64,000 bases of DNA. Origin: Tamarix chinensis. Its lineage: Eukaryota > Streptophyta > Magnoliopsida > Caryophyllales > Tamaricaceae. The stretch spans positions 109,360,688 to 109,424,687 of the forward strand of contig CM060175.1 of the NCBI GenBank assembly GCA_030549775.1, written 5' to 3'. Both the position numbers and the translations under genes were made by a program. Below are positions 46,767 to 58,489 of the stretch, piece by piece (the stretch's first letter is position 1; each line of letters starts with the position of its first letter). The notes beneath the pieces were generated by a model, which was not told the origin of the DNA, did not search any database, and was given only the letters and a program-made list of their open reading frames with translations.

Positions 46767-48698
46767 GTTTGATCGCTTTTCAATTTCTCGTGATTTTACT
46801 TGGTATCATTCTGTTATAGATTTAAGATTTTTCTCTATGCGATACGCATGTGGTTGTCTGAATTCGGATCAAGTAGTCATTATATTTGCGGCTGCTTACC
46901 AAATTTGAAAAATTCTTCGTACATGCGCAATTTGCAATAGGACTTCTGATTAACTGTGATTAGCTTGACCAACTAGTATGAAACGAGGATCATCAGTTTT
47001 CTAGTCAGCTGATCGATCGATCTGGTAGTACTATGTATCATTTGTGGAAGTTATAGGGAATGCATTTATATGGCTTTATTGAATCTTGGTAGGATAAAGC
47101 GGCGACGATTCCTCTCGTTGTCGCGCTTGGGCAGTGCTATTCTTATTTCTTAGCTTAAGGCTATGTTATACCACCATAACCTAAGTTTTAGTTTCTTCAA
47201 CTTAAAATTTTGGCATATAATTTCTTTTTTCTAACCGCGAGTGGCCGTTTTCAAGACGTCCCTGGAGGAGAGGAAGACCTGAGAGCTTTTGACAATACAA
47301 GTGTTAGCAAAGAACCCAATGGAAATGTTATTGTCATTAGTTAATTGGGAGACACTCATAAGATTCTTAGAAATATGGGGCACACGTAACATATTAGTTA
47401 AATCAAATGGATGTTTACGAGTGAAAAGAGTAGAGGATCCAACATGGGTAATAGGCAACATCATACTATTTCCAACCACTACCTTCTCACTGCCCGTATA
47501 CTTGCCATGAATGGAGAGATTATTAAGGTGGGGAGTGACATGATTAGATGCCCCGGAATCAAAATACCAGTCTTGATTATTATGAGAGTCAGTACCAGTA
47601 AGCAGGGTTGAGATATGAGGAGCATTCTCTGCAGTATATGCATGGTTAAATCTGTTGTAGCACTGAAGTGTGGAGTGGCAAAGTTTAATTCATATCTGAC
47701 ATTGGATGTGTGACCTGGAATTTCCTTGCAGACGACTGAAAGTGAAGGAGCCTGAGTTCTGGTCATTTGCATGTCGCGGCTGGCTATGGGGACCATGACC
47801 ATGGCTCGGAACCCTCTGCCATGGGCATGGTTGTGATTGGAGGAAGATGAAAAGGAACCAGTGGTGTAGGGGTTGACAGCTTCAGTAATATGATTGCGTT
47901 TAGAGTTAACATTAGCAACATTGGCTTGTGGAAGTAGATGACGATATCTCTCAAGGTGCTCTTTTTCTTGTATTAACATGCCTAAGAGATTGCCAACTGG
48001 TATAGGATCATTTCCAGTGATAATGGATGTGTAGGAGGCCGAGTATTCGTCTTTGAGGCCCATTAATATGTATCCAACCATATCAGTAGAGGAAACTGGT
48101 CGGAGATTGGCAGCCAATATGTCGGCAAAACATTGCTTTTGCTCAACGTAATCCACCATAAATTTAGAGCACTTAGTGATGGTTTGCAATTGCATTTGGA
48201 TTTTCATAGTCCGGGCTTGAGACTGAGACTTAAAAATATGTTCAAGAGTAGGTCGGGATTCATGGGATGATTCGGCATCGGTTATGTTGCTGAGTAAACG
48301 GTCAGTGATAGTCAAATGAAGCCACAACAATACTACTTATTTTGACAGGTCCATGACATTACTGGGTATGATGGTGGAGTGGTGCTATCTGTGGAGTTAG
48401 AGGAGGTTGTTGGAGGGGATGAGGTTGGATCAGCTAGGATGAAGGACTCCAGTTCTAATGCTTCTAAGGCAGGGGTAATTGTTGTACACCAGAGATAATA
48501 GTTGTCATGGTCCAATTTAATAGAAACAGTAGGAAAGGAAAGATTCATATTTGGGGCAATAGAAGCAGCTGCGAGTGGAGAAGGCGTGGCAGATTGAGGA
48601 TTCATGGTTGATTAGGAAAGAGGATGAGCAGGTGGGAAAAGGAAGGAAAGAAACAGCCAGATTAATTAAGTGAAGAGGCTTTACGATGAAGATAATTG

Positions 48699-48712
48699 GG
48701 CTCTTGATACCA
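48699..48712 (-). other. Copia primer-binding site
   Basis: On the minus strand TGGTATCAAGAGCC, close to the TGGTATCAGAGC complement of initiator tRNA-Met used by plant copia elements, directly after the LTR. Confidence 0.8.
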
Positions 48713-48753
48713 TATAAAAAACAATGCCTTCGCTACTGTTTTATTTGATGATT

Positions 48754-48762
<9 letters not shown>

Positions 48763-48784
<22 letters not shown>
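48763..48784. repeat. (AT)n microsatellite in the Copia LTR
   Basis: An AT dinucleotide run near the 3' part of the LTR. Confidence 0.9.
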
Positions 48785-49340
48785 TACAGGTTTAAGGCTA
48801 TGTTTATGGAGGATATAGATTCACCTGAACTACCACCTAAATACTAGGATGCTGACTTGATCTACAACAATGTTGCAGAATTATAGTTGTTGACTAGGTT
48901 AACAGATATTATCCTGATACTTCCAGTAGCCTTTTGGCTACTTTCAGGTTATTTCATATTTTCGGCTACTTGAAGACGTAGTGTTCCCGAACACTTTTGT
49001 TTGAATGGGCTAGCTTTGAAGTTCTCCTCTAGCTTTTCTGTTTCCAACCAGCTGAAGTTGTGCTAAATATAGCCTAAAACTATGACTGTCATGTCTGTAT
49101 GACTGTACCTGCGGTGAATTGTAATTATTGAACCAGTTAGCTTAAGTTTAGTTAATTATTTTTATTTCATGTTTCTCATGCATGATACACAGTTGACACG
49201 TTGATCCTAGGCCATCACTGAATTAATTTACTTGAGTTTGCCTCATTTTGGCTTGCAATATAGCAGCTGTTATGTTTTTTCTTTTTTCTTTTTCTTTTTT
49301 TTTTTCAGTGGGTTTGAATCTCTTTTCTTCTTCAGGACAA

Positions 49341-51098
49341 ATGCTAGGCTCTTCTGAATCCTTTATCATGATGGAAAATACGAATAGGAAGTATGAGCTG
49401 CTAGAAGGTGACATAGAGCAAAAGAAACGAAAGGAAAGAAACAGTGAGATAGAAATTGAAATAACTGGTGAAGAAAATGAGGTTAAATTTAATGAAGGTG
49501 AGAGGGACAAGCAAAAGGATGATTTGTCCAGGGGTGAGCGTGGAGCCCAGGAAATGAAGGAGAATGGCGGGAATAAGAAGATGCAACAAGAGAATTTCCA
49601 TGACAAAGATGCAGGAAAGCCACACGATTTTCTGTCTGGAGAAGTGAAGGGAAAAGAAGAAAAAGAGACTGATGTGTTTGCTGAAAAGGAAAAGGGTAGA
49701 GGGTTGGAAGAGGACACGATGGTTGGAGAAAAGAAAAAGAACAACGAAGGTAAATCTGTGGAGGATGAGCTCAAGAAGGAGAACAAAGTAAAAGGAGACA
49801 AGTTGGGGAGAAAGGATAAGGATATAAATAAGGTGATGGATGATGAGGAGATAGAGGATGAACCTAGTAAAGATGCAGGTAAGGAGAAAGAAAAGAAGAA
49901 ACTTAAAGATGGTAAAATGAAAGACAAGAAGAAGAAAGAGGATAAGAAGCTTAAGGACAAAGATGAGAAGGATACGGAATCTGGGGAAGGAATGGAGCAA
50001 GAGAATGACAAGGACAAAGAGAAGAAGATAATGGAAAAAGGGGAGGACAAGGATAAAGAGAAGCAGATAAAGGAAAATTGGAAGAATGATAAGATGAAAA
50101 AGCAGCAGAAGGGTAAAGAGGAGGAATCTACAGAAGAACAGTTGAAGAATGACAAGGAACACAAGGATGAATATGAGAAGGATCGTGAGGTTGGGGAAGG
50201 AACAAAGAAAGAAAAAGAGAAAAAAGAGAAAGAGAGGAAGAAAAAGGATAAGGGAAAGAAGGAGAAGAAAAAGAAGCAGGATGATGAGGATGAGACTGAT
50301 GAAGAACCTGGAGGAGGTAGATGTGATGAGGAGAAAAAGGAGAAGCAAGATGATAAGAAGAAGCCAACAATTGATGATGAAGTTGGTGAAAAATCTAAGG
50401 GAGCGATGGAGGAAGAGGGAGGCAAGAAAGAGAGAAAGAAAAATGCGAAGGAAGGTAAGAAGAGCAAATCTAAAGAAGGATCCAAGGAGGATAGAGAGAA
50501 GAAAAAGATGACAGAAAGCAAAGAGGAGAAAAAGAGTAAGAAGCACAATGATGACGTAGGAGTCTCCAAGGAGTTGATTGGGGATGACAAAGAGGAGAAA
50601 GGGAAGACAAAGAAGACGAAGGGAAAGAAGAAAGATAATATGGAACACAAGGAGGAGGTTACCTCAAGGGATACAGAAAGTGAAGAGGCTGTGGGGAGTT
50701 CAGAAGAGGGGAAAAAGAAAAAGAAGAGTAAAGAAAAGAATAGTTGGAAAAAGGAGGACAAAGATGTTGTCAAGGATATTGTGAAGCTGAAGAAGAAGTT
50801 GGGGAAGATTGATGGGAAGATAGAAGCTCTTATGCTGAAGAAGGCGAACATCTTGAGGTTAATCAAAGAGGCTGAGGATCAGGACTATGTGCTCGTTGAG
50901 AAGCTCAAAGAGGCCATTCCTACGCCTCTGACTTTGGGATTAGTGGACATGAGTAGTAATGTTGCTGAGAAAAATCAAGACAATGCTGCATCTGTGGCCA
51001 AAGATGTGAATGCTGGACAATTGGAGGATGGGAATCATGACAATACAGCGAAGTGCAAAGGCGACAATGTTGTTGCAAATGAAACCACCAAAGCGTAA
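49341..51098 (+). CDS. Lys/Glu-rich, coiled-coil-type protein of unknown function
   Basis: I do not recognise a family. The CDS codes for 585 aa from the first ATG after the intron acceptor. Codons upstream (49248-49340) are open but read through the polypyrimidine tract and acceptor, so they are not coding. Residues 1-480 are highly charged, dominated by Lys, Glu and Asp in KDKEKK, KKEKK and EKDK patterns, with no Cys, no membrane segment and no signal peptide. Residues about 485-530 (DIVKLKKKLGKIDGKIEAL onward) have heptad-like Leu/Ile spacing and could form a short coiled coil. The last 60 residues are Asn/Asp/Ala-rich. An uninterrupted frame this long, a 5'UTR intron and a downstream AATAAA support a real gene. 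It is convergent with GH3. Nuclear location is plausible but inferred from composition only. Confidence 0.75.
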   Translation: MLGSSESFIMMENTNRKYELLEGDIEQKKRKERNSEIEIEITGEENEVKFNEGERDKQKDDLSRGERGAQEMKENGGNKKMQQENFHDKDAGKPHDFLSGEVKGKEEKETDVFAEKEKGRGLEEDTMVGEKKKNNEGKSVEDELKKENKVKGDKLGRKDKDINKVMDDEEIEDEPSKDAGKEKEKKKLKDGKMKDKKKKEDKKLKDKDEKDTESGEGMEQENDKDKEKKIMEKGEDKDKEKQIKENWKNDKMKKQQKGKEEESTEEQLKNDKEHKDEYEKDREVGEGTKKEKEKKEKERKKKDKGKKEKKKKQDDEDETDEEPGGGRCDEEKKEKQDDKKKPTIDDEVGEKSKGAMEEEGGKKERKKNAKEGKKSKSKEGSKEDREKKKMTESKEEKKSKKHNDDVGVSKELIGDDKEEKGKTKKTKGKKKDNMEHKEEVTSRDTESEEAVGSSEEGKKKKKSKEKNSWKKEDKDVVKDIVKLKKKLGKIDGKIEALMLKKANILRLIKEAEDQDYVLVEKLKEAIPTPLTLGLVDMSSNVAEKNQDNAASVAKDVNAGQLEDGNHDNTAKCKGDNVVANETTKA

Positions 51099-51485
51099 TT
51101 TCTTTCCATGTTGATCTAGTCATGTTGTGGTGTGTAAAGCTCATCTGTATATTATTTCTTTGTGTACGAACCTTGAACGGTTTAATGGATATGAATCAGA
51201 GTCTTTTTGAAGTAACATTACAATGCTTTTGTGTTTGCATGTATTTATGTGTTTCACAGTCGTCTGAGATAAAGCGAAATGATTCAGCTTTAAGGCTTCT
51301 AAAGGTCTTCCTTTTCTTTTTCTTTCGTGAAGCTCGACAAAGGAATGATCATTGTTTGCTGCGTTTTCTTTCAGTTTTTATCCAAGAAATCAGATTAAGA
51401 GACCATGAAAGTTGTGGGGCTAGTGTTATTTCACTCTTGCACAGGAATTCTTTGGTAAATTTACAACGTTTCTGCCATGCACATG

Positions 51486-51491
51486 AATAAA
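51486..51491 (+). terminator. Candidate polyadenylation signal of the Lys/Glu-rich gene
   Basis: AATAAA about 390 bp after the stop, followed by a T-rich stretch. Confidence 0.5.
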
Positions 51492-51496
51492 TTTTT

Positions 51497-51895
51497 ATGT
51501 GATGACTGATGAGTCGTGGGTAGCCTCCTTTGTATTTATATGATGAGACTTGGGTAGCCTCCTTTGGATATCAGCGGGCATAAGGAGAAAGCGGCGGTAA
51601 AAGATAGAAATAATGTGTCGAGGTTTTATTAGGTGTTGAAAAACAAGACGGGTTAGATCTATGAGCTCACCTCACTGGAAAGAATTTGACTTGGGACATG
51701 TTACAACGTACAGTCACCTGCACAAGCCATTCCTATGAAGTGCGCTTCGTGGTAACTTGAGAATTCAACGAACGTGCCCATCTTTATTTGTTCGAAGCAA
51801 AATACATTTATTCATTGCTGATACAAAACCGACCCGATATCATATAAATGACTACCCAAAAACCGATCCAATATCATATAAATGCACAAGCCATT
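51497..51895. repeat. Short direct repeats between the convergent 3' ends
   Basis: GATGAGTCGTGGGTAGCCTCCTTTG (51508 on) recurs as GATGAGACTTGGGTAGCCTCCTTTG (51541 on). GCACAAGCCATTCC(T/A)ATGAAG occurs at about 51720 and 51885. CAATATCATATAAATG resembles CGATATCATATAAATG about 35 bp apart near 51837-51882. No gene. Confidence 0.6.
51807..51814 (-). terminator. Candidate polyadenylation signal of the GH3 gene
   Basis: On the minus strand AATAAATG, about 200 bp after the GH3 stop. Confidence 0.4.
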
Positions 51896-52012
51896 CCAAT
51901 GAAGGGCAGACGCCAACCTATTTCTATTAGCAGGCTTCCAGAACGCCCACTATATAAGCACATGAAACAATGAGAACCATGAATAACAATGCAGGACTCA
52001 GTAAAGTCAAGT

Positions 52013-55000
52013 CTAATGATTGGCCTCCGTAGGCTGGGTGTCAAGACCAAACCCAAACGGAAACAATGGGTCATAATGCGGATCGCCGACATTCATAGGG
52101 AGCTGATCCACATTCTTAAACCATGTACGAGGAAGCCTGCCGGTAAAACCATAATCACCAAACAGAACATCAGAGACTCCCTGGCCTTCTGTCCCTGGCA
52201 ACCAGGCAGCAACGAGTGCGTCCATGGACGAGATGTACGGTTCAATCACCACAGGGCGGCCTGAGACGACCACGACAACACATTTAACCTCGCCACACAC
52301 ATTGGTGATAGTGCTTGGACCAGGTTCTGGCATGGTCAGGTTCAGGCTGTCACCGTCAAACTCTGCATATGGATGCTCCCCTACTACGACTATGGCGTGA
52401 GAGAATTTGTTGGTCTTGAGGAATTCGGCATCTGGGTTTTCTTTGTAGATGACTTCAGTCTCTCGATCAACCGTGTTCTTTATGGCTGCTAGGATAGTGG
52501 TACCTGACATCACGATCGAATTGAATTTATTAGATTGGCGTCATAATCAGTACCTGACTCAGTACTAGCTTTGTATTGTGAGGTCAGTGTTATCTAGTAC
52601 TATTTTAATAACAGTAATTATCTAAGATAATTACTTGTTTTGATTTTTTTTTTTCTTATAGCATAGATTAAAATAATTAACGAGGCGATATTGCATATGT
52701 ACTTTTGTAATAATCTATGGAGAGGGAGGGATCTATGAAATTATATATATATATAGATAGATATGTATACATTACCCGCAGTCAGGTTATTGCCGCTAAG
52801 TCCCTGCCATGTGATAGTCCAACCGCCACACTGGTATCCGAGATTGTCAGCATGAGTACCTGCAACCAGTATTCTTGATGTCTTCTTAGGAAGTGGCAGC
52901 ACGGGTGGGCTGTGCTTGTCTTTGCCATTCTTTAACAGCACGAGCGACTTCCTAACTGCTTCCCTTGCTAGATCTCTGTGTTCCTGTGCTCGCTCCAATG
53001 AAAATCGCATTACGTACATATTATTCTTTCCTATGTATACACGCACATACATGCATACTTCTAATAAGCAGCAGTAACACACTAGTTAATTGATGCGTAT
53101 ATAGATCATCATATACTGACCTGACTTCCTAGCTCGTGGGCCAAGCTGGTATCAGCAAGTGGGTGCTCAAATAAACCCATCTGGAACTTGACCCTCAATA
53201 TCCTCTTCACCGCATCGTCAATCCTAGTCATGGGAATGACGTTGTTCTTGACTTGGTACGTTAAGATGTCGATGAATTCCGTGTAATTGTAGGGAACCAT
53301 AACCTGTGCGTGTTTAAATTTGATCGGTCATCATCAACTTGCCCGTGTGAACATTGCTCGGACAGGATTAGATGGGATCAAAGTATGGGTTGGGTTGCCG
53401 TCAAACTATATGCTTACTATATCCGTAGCAGGACTCTTGCTAGCCAGCGATAGGTACTAGTACCGATGAAGTGTGCATGATTAAATTTTAATTTTATCCT
53501 TCGACCTAGCTAACTCAGCTTATTAGTTATAGGATTATTAGCGAGTCAAACTACTAACCATGTCAATGCCTGCAGAGATTCCAGCTTGGACAGAGTAAGA
53601 ATAGTTAGCGTGAGGTGGTGAAGTGATCCTGTCAAGGCCTTGCCAATCGGAGATCACAAAACCCTGTAATTGCATAGCAACCAAATTCGTACCATGCATA
53701 CATATAGATATATATACTTAATTAATTAGTAGGTAGCGATTTATTTGCTAGGGTAAATAACTGGAATTTATAATGTAAATATATATATATATATATAAAG
53801 AAATAATAACATTAAGGTATGTAATGCAATTTACCCTGAATTTCAATGTGTTCTTAAGGAGATTGGTTATAAGGTCGTGGTTGGCATGCATTTTATGGCC
53901 GTTCCAGCTAGAGTAGGAGATCATGATAGTCGATACACTATTAATGATGGAGTTGTAGTAGCCAGGCATGTGGATGCTGAGTAGTCCATGAAAGTCTATC
54001 ACAGTGTTGTTCTCGTCGATCCCTTTCGTTGTCCCACCATCTCCCACAAAGTGCTTAGCACAAGCAGCAACGTTTTTCCTATATTCAAAAGGATTATTTG
54101 AGGAGTAAAAAGAAAAAAAAGTTGTCAAATTTGACGGATAGCTATCTAGAAATTTAGTAGTTGTTTGCCATTTCAAGAGCGGTCATAGCATCTGGGAGAA
54201 TATTTTGCTTCAAAATATAAATTTTTTTAACCGCAACTTCTTCTATAAATTTTAATAAATTTACATTCTAAATATAGTAAAAATTAGAAAGCATTCAAAT
54301 AAAAATAATCAATTGAAACCTGCATTTATGTATATATATAGTAACACCTACCATGTACTATTATCTATTTAGTTGTTAGGTGGTGGTGGATCAGTCCATC
54401 TTAAAATTACATTGGTAGGCTCCCACCTGACCATAGTTAATTTGGACGGTTTTCTTAATAGACAATTTAAGGTACTTTTATATATTAAAAAAAACATCTT
54501 TTAGTAAGGTATAATGAATTATAAATATAATTTAAAATTAGGTTGTTAATAACAAATGTCTGATTGAAAAAATAGTAATAATATTTTTATTAATTTTAAA
54601 TCAAATTAAGTTTATAAATCAATTATGTAGTTTATCCAATCATCCGATTCAATGCAGTACATACAAATCAAGTATGCACACGTGATATGCCCCGTTGCCT
54701 AGCCTACTACAAGTACTAAGTATATTCAGAAGTCTGACGAGGGAAAGATGAGTTGGTTACCCAGAAAAAGGTCAGGTGGCCCAGGTGGCATTTATTTTTT
54801 GGGGAAATTGGTTTTTGGTGCTGCGAGCGTGGGTTGAAATTATTTAAAGTCGGTTCATTTATCTTGGTATTCGGTCTACTTTTAGTATCTTTCAAGCTGT
54901 TAAAATACGTACGAAGTAAGGAGGGAAAAATTAGGGGTTAGCAAAAAATTTGGAATCTAAAAATCCAATTCGATATTTAAAAATTCGATCCGATATTTCA

Positions 55001-57215
55001 GATATTCGAATCGATTTTATTTTAAAAGGATATCCGACATTCGGATATTTAATTTTTTTTATTATCCGATCCGAAAAAAATATCCGATATTTTATTGATT
55101 ATTTTAATAATAAATCATATTATTGTGTTTTTATAGTTTTAAATTTTAAAATTTTATTTATTTTTATATTTTAAATATTTATAATAATATGTTAATATTT
55201 CTTTTAGATAAAATAAGATATTTATATGAATATAGATATAAATATTAATTGATATACGATCTTTATTTTTAAAAATATTCTAGCGAAAATTATTAAAATT
55301 GATAAAATAGTATTTTTATACGGATATTGGGTATATCCGAATCCGATCCATATCCGGTCTGTATTTTTTGGATATCCGTATGCCGGATATTCGATCTAAA
55401 AAATGCGGAGCGAATATCGAAAAAAATATCTGAATGAATACGGATATCCGATTTTACACATCTCTAGTAAAAATAACTCTAAAATAATGAAGTCAATGTA
55501 CTTAAAAATAAATACTATTATACCCTATTAAAATTTGGTTCGAACGAACCGAACCAAAGCAATTTTCTGTTCTAAAACAATGGTCCCGAGAGGAGACATC
55601 TGTGTCAGGACCGGCATCGTCGCGGTCACGACGGGTGCTTCCATTTGCGGGATGCACGGTGAAAACACGTGGTCCAGACTTTTAATATGCTGGGCTCTGT
55701 TCGAATTTGGACCCCATGGAAGACGATAAAGGTTTCAGTCAGCAAGAGCAAGTTGTTTTTAGTAGTATAGTATTAGTATTTATTTAATCATATTTGAGAG
55801 CGCGGTCGGTCCAATATTTGGGGCGGGCCAAATCAAATATAATCATATATACGAAGTATCTTTGTGTTAAAAATATTTTTAATAACTAGTGAAAGTAAAA
55901 ATTAAATATTATATTTATTAATTATTAAAAAAATAATAAATTATTATTAATTTTTTATATATATTTATAGAAAGGAAGTACTATTCGATTACAAGAGGAT
56001 AAGGATTCTAGGACTATCTATCATATCCAGGATAGAACGAAAATTGATACGCAAGTGAGGCAGGCGATATTGACCTTTCTGAGCTCTTCATGAATACTAC
56101 ATACATTATTAATTGGACGTTCGATTAGACTGATATTTCAACGGAAAATTCAACATGTATATTCAAACTGGATATGTGAGCTTAATTAAATATATAACAT
56201 TATTATATAATCAAACTATATTATTATTATATATTGAAACATCATGTAGCTAGCCGTTGTGGTGGGATGACGATGTAATTAAGTATTGATGATGGGTTGG
56301 GGAATAGATAATAATAGATAGATAGCACATCACTTACTGTCCAGCGACATAAGGGACACCTCTCTGACTCTGAGGCATGGGTGCTTGCCCTTGCAATCCA
56401 GTTATGATTGAAGTCATTTGCTGGACAACCTTAGGATCTTCGCTGTAGCTCTCATAGCACCTGCCCCATCTCGGATCTCTACAAACCTGTTGTTAATTTG
56501 GAGCAATATAATAAAATCAATTATTTATATACTTATCCGGGGATGATGGAGGGAGGGTCTCTTCTCCTAGCTAGCTATCAAATTAGATCCATATAATTAC
56601 TTTTAATCATGACAAAAGTAGTATTATATTATAAAATTACTAATATGTGTTTAGGCCGGGGATGGATGATAATATAGATGGATACATGATACATGGATGA
56701 ACGGGCAGGCGTGCAAATTAAGCCTGATGAGATACCAGAAAAGTGCAGCCGATATAGGTATTGTGAGTTCAAGTAGAATCGAACGTAGCTGGCTAGCTAC
56801 TACTGCTACTACTACTTACGGCAATGCAGGGAGCGAAGACATAAGGAATGCCGGTAGCTCTAACTTCTAAGGCAGTTGCTTCTCCGATCCTTCTTGCGAG
56901 GTCAGGATCCCTATATATATATATATATGCATGCGTTGCATCGTGAAAAGCAAGTCCAAAACAACAAATCGAAAGAAAGGAAGCATTATTGGCGGCGGAC
57001 GCACGCACCTCGTGGCTCCCAAGCCGACATTGTGAGGGAAAATGGTCGCATTATAGACATTGTTATGACCGTGAACAGCATCTATACCGTATATCATAGG
57101 AATTCCAAGACGGGATGACAGTGAACCTTTCTGGAATTCGTTAACCATGTCGATCCATGTCTCTGCAGATGCCTGTGCCGCCGGTACGCTCCCTCCACCG
57201 CTCAACACGCTTCCT

Positions 57216-57246
<31 letters not shown>

Positions 57247-57679
57247 TAGGAGTATATTTTAATTAATTAATTATTTATTTATTTAATCAATCAGTTGGAT
57301 CGATCCGAAATTAAATAATCCATCCATTCATTCAATGAATGAATGAGATATTTAATTATGCAGCCCAAGTACGTACGCACGTACCGATGAAGTAATTAGC
57401 CATAACATCCGCAGAGGCAACACTGCGTTCAATTTGTGTCATCTGACCAATCTTTTCTTCCAGCGTCATCCTCTTCATCAAGTCCCTGATACGAGCACCT
57501 ACTGGCTGCTTTGGATCTTTGTATTTCATGTAGTATTGATCACCATCTGCTGCTGCTTCTGCCATTGCCGTTGATGAAACGCTACTGCATACTAGTAGTA
57601 CCAGTAACGATAGGCTCATCCCCAGCACCGAATTATTATTATTATCATTTTTCTTCTTCTTCTTCATCACCACCTCCAT
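52013..57679 (-). CDS. GH3 beta-D-glucan exohydrolase / beta-glucosidase, secreted, nine exons
   Basis: Predicted apoplastic glycoside hydrolase family 3 enzyme removing glucose from beta-glucan ends. Exons on the minus strand: 57385-57679, 57009-57213, 56820-56910, 56338-56486, 53835-54078, 53559-53663, 53121-53303, 52776-52983, 52013-52503. These total 1971 nt (656 aa); every junction is GT-AG and the phases close. A signal peptide is likely at about residues 18-41. Motifs: [11 protein letters not shown] (D143, substrate binding), KHFVGDG (255-261), ISDWQG with the expected nucleophile D334, and VGEHPYAE with E536 at the position of the family's acid/base Glu (assigned by analogy with barley ExoI). 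Length is normal for the plant family. Intron 4 (about 2.3 kb) holds a hAT-type MITE. A second Met at residue 5 could also start. The gene looks functional. Confidence 0.93.
54932..55466. mobile_element. hAT-type MITE in GH3 intron 4 (element C)
   Basis: It starts TAGGGGTTAGCAAAAA; the inverted right end is TAGAGATGTGTAAAATCGG. The 8-bp duplication GGAAAAAT (54924-54931) / GTAAAAAT (55467-55474) matches at 7 of 8 bases. Subterminal regions are arrays of ATATCCGA / TCGGATAT. The 535-bp length and lack of ORF make it non-autonomous. The frame at 54950-55174 is a repeat reading. Confidence 0.85.
55475..56337. other. Rest of GH3 intron 4
   Basis: AT-rich intron sequence upstream of exon 5. The small + strand ORF at 55535-55729 lies in a GC-richer patch (about 55560-55740) without a recognisable domain. 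Confidence 0.5.
57225..57246. repeat. (CA)n microsatellite in GH3 intron 1
   Basis: A run of about ten CA dinucleotides just upstream, on the minus strand, of the exon 2 acceptor. Confidence 0.9.
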
Positions 57680-57689
57680 ACTTCGATCA

Positions 57690-58270
57690 CTAGCTACCTC
57701 CGTCCCTTCTTTTATCCCCAGTACCCTATACCCGTCCTTCCTTTATATTAAAATAAATAAATAATAAACGCATCAAATAATTAATCAATCGCCCAAAAAA
57801 TTTCACTACGTTAGATTAGCTATTTAAGGTTGAAAGTACTCTCAACTCAAAGTAAAGTATATGCATAGAGCTAGCATTCTCATCGAATCAGCAAACTAAT
57901 TAAAGAAGCGATCCCAATTAATTTTACTGATCGAAGACGAAACGAATGTCTTGAACATTAATCAAAATGCTGCGTGTCGACATAGCGAAAGTAATCATAA
58001 TATATATATATACACCCTACGTACATTTAAATTTATAGTATTGCAGCAATTAGTTGTGTCGAAGATAGATTAGTAGCACTGTAACAGTAACCTATTAATA
58101 TAATGTCTATGGCCGTAGAAGTGGCGGCGATTGATTTTTAGTAAAAACTATATATATGTTTTTTTAATAAATTAACATATTAAAAATAATCTAAATTTTA
58201 AAAACCTACATAATTAAATCCCTGCACAATTACATATTGACGAAAGATGGAGATCGATCTACGTACGTAC
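57690..58270 (-). other. Probable 5'UTR intron of GH3
   Basis: On the minus strand ATTATCAG/GTACGTACG at 58271/58270 is a strong donor. Candidate acceptors lie between 57740 and 57690, upstream of the ATG. The region is AT-rich with no ORF. If right, the leader exon is about 58271-58420. Confidence 0.5.
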
Positions 58271-58448
58271 CTGATAATTGACCTCTACAGAACGAACAGC
58301 CTTTGCTTGTTAGCTCTATCAATTGTAGAAAGGTAGGCTTGTTTGAGAGAGGTTTGCTTTTGGCTTCTACAAGTGACGGTCAAGGTAGAATAGTGTAGAT
58401 AGAGGGCTCATGTTCTCACTGAGTGAAAGAGAGATGCTAGTAGACGAC

Positions 58449-58456
58449 TATTTATA
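58449..58456 (-). promoter_or_regulatory. TATA box of the GH3 gene
   Basis: TATAAATA on the minus strand in the context GGATTTATAAATAGTCG. It lies 30-40 bp upstream of a CT-rich leader (CTCTCTTTCACTCAG) that fits a plant 5'UTR. Confidence 0.65.
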
Positions 58457-58489
58457 AATCCTTTCTGTTTTTGGGGCTACTCTACTCTT

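Larger units (their letters stand above)
47225..48993 (-). mobile_element. Truncated Ty1/copia element: one LTR, PBS, gag, protease, start of pol
   Basis: Minus-strand order: an LTR of about 280 bp (48993 to 48713, starting TGTTCGGGAACACTACG); a primer-binding site (48712-48699); gag from the Met at 48605, with a LDHDNYYLW block typical of copia gag and then a stop and frameshifts; in a later frame at about 47600-47560 the protease motif WYFDSGASNHVT; then a gag-pre-integrase segment (MLPITHVGSS, LRVPHISKNLMSVSQL) ending near 47231. Integrase, reverse transcriptase, RNase H and the second LTR are missing. The element is disabled and lies antisense inside the 5'UTR intron of the Lys/Glu-rich gene. 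Confidence 0.88.

Noticed and set aside
49248..49340. In-frame extension upstream of the Lys/Glu-rich start
   Set aside because: It reads through a T-rich tract ending in TTTTTTTCAG, which is an intron acceptor; the ATG at 49341 is the better start.
49223..50866. 547-codon and 415-codon ORFs antisense to the Lys/Glu-rich gene
   Set aside because: They are shadows of a sense strand made of GAA/GAG/AAG/AAA codons, whose complements are Phe/Ser/Leu codons and never stops; no start context or domain.
20228..57679. GT47 and GH3 as a cell-wall gene cluster
   Set aside because: They are 30 kb apart, on different strands, separated by an unrelated gene and large repeat blocks; there is no evidence of co-regulation.
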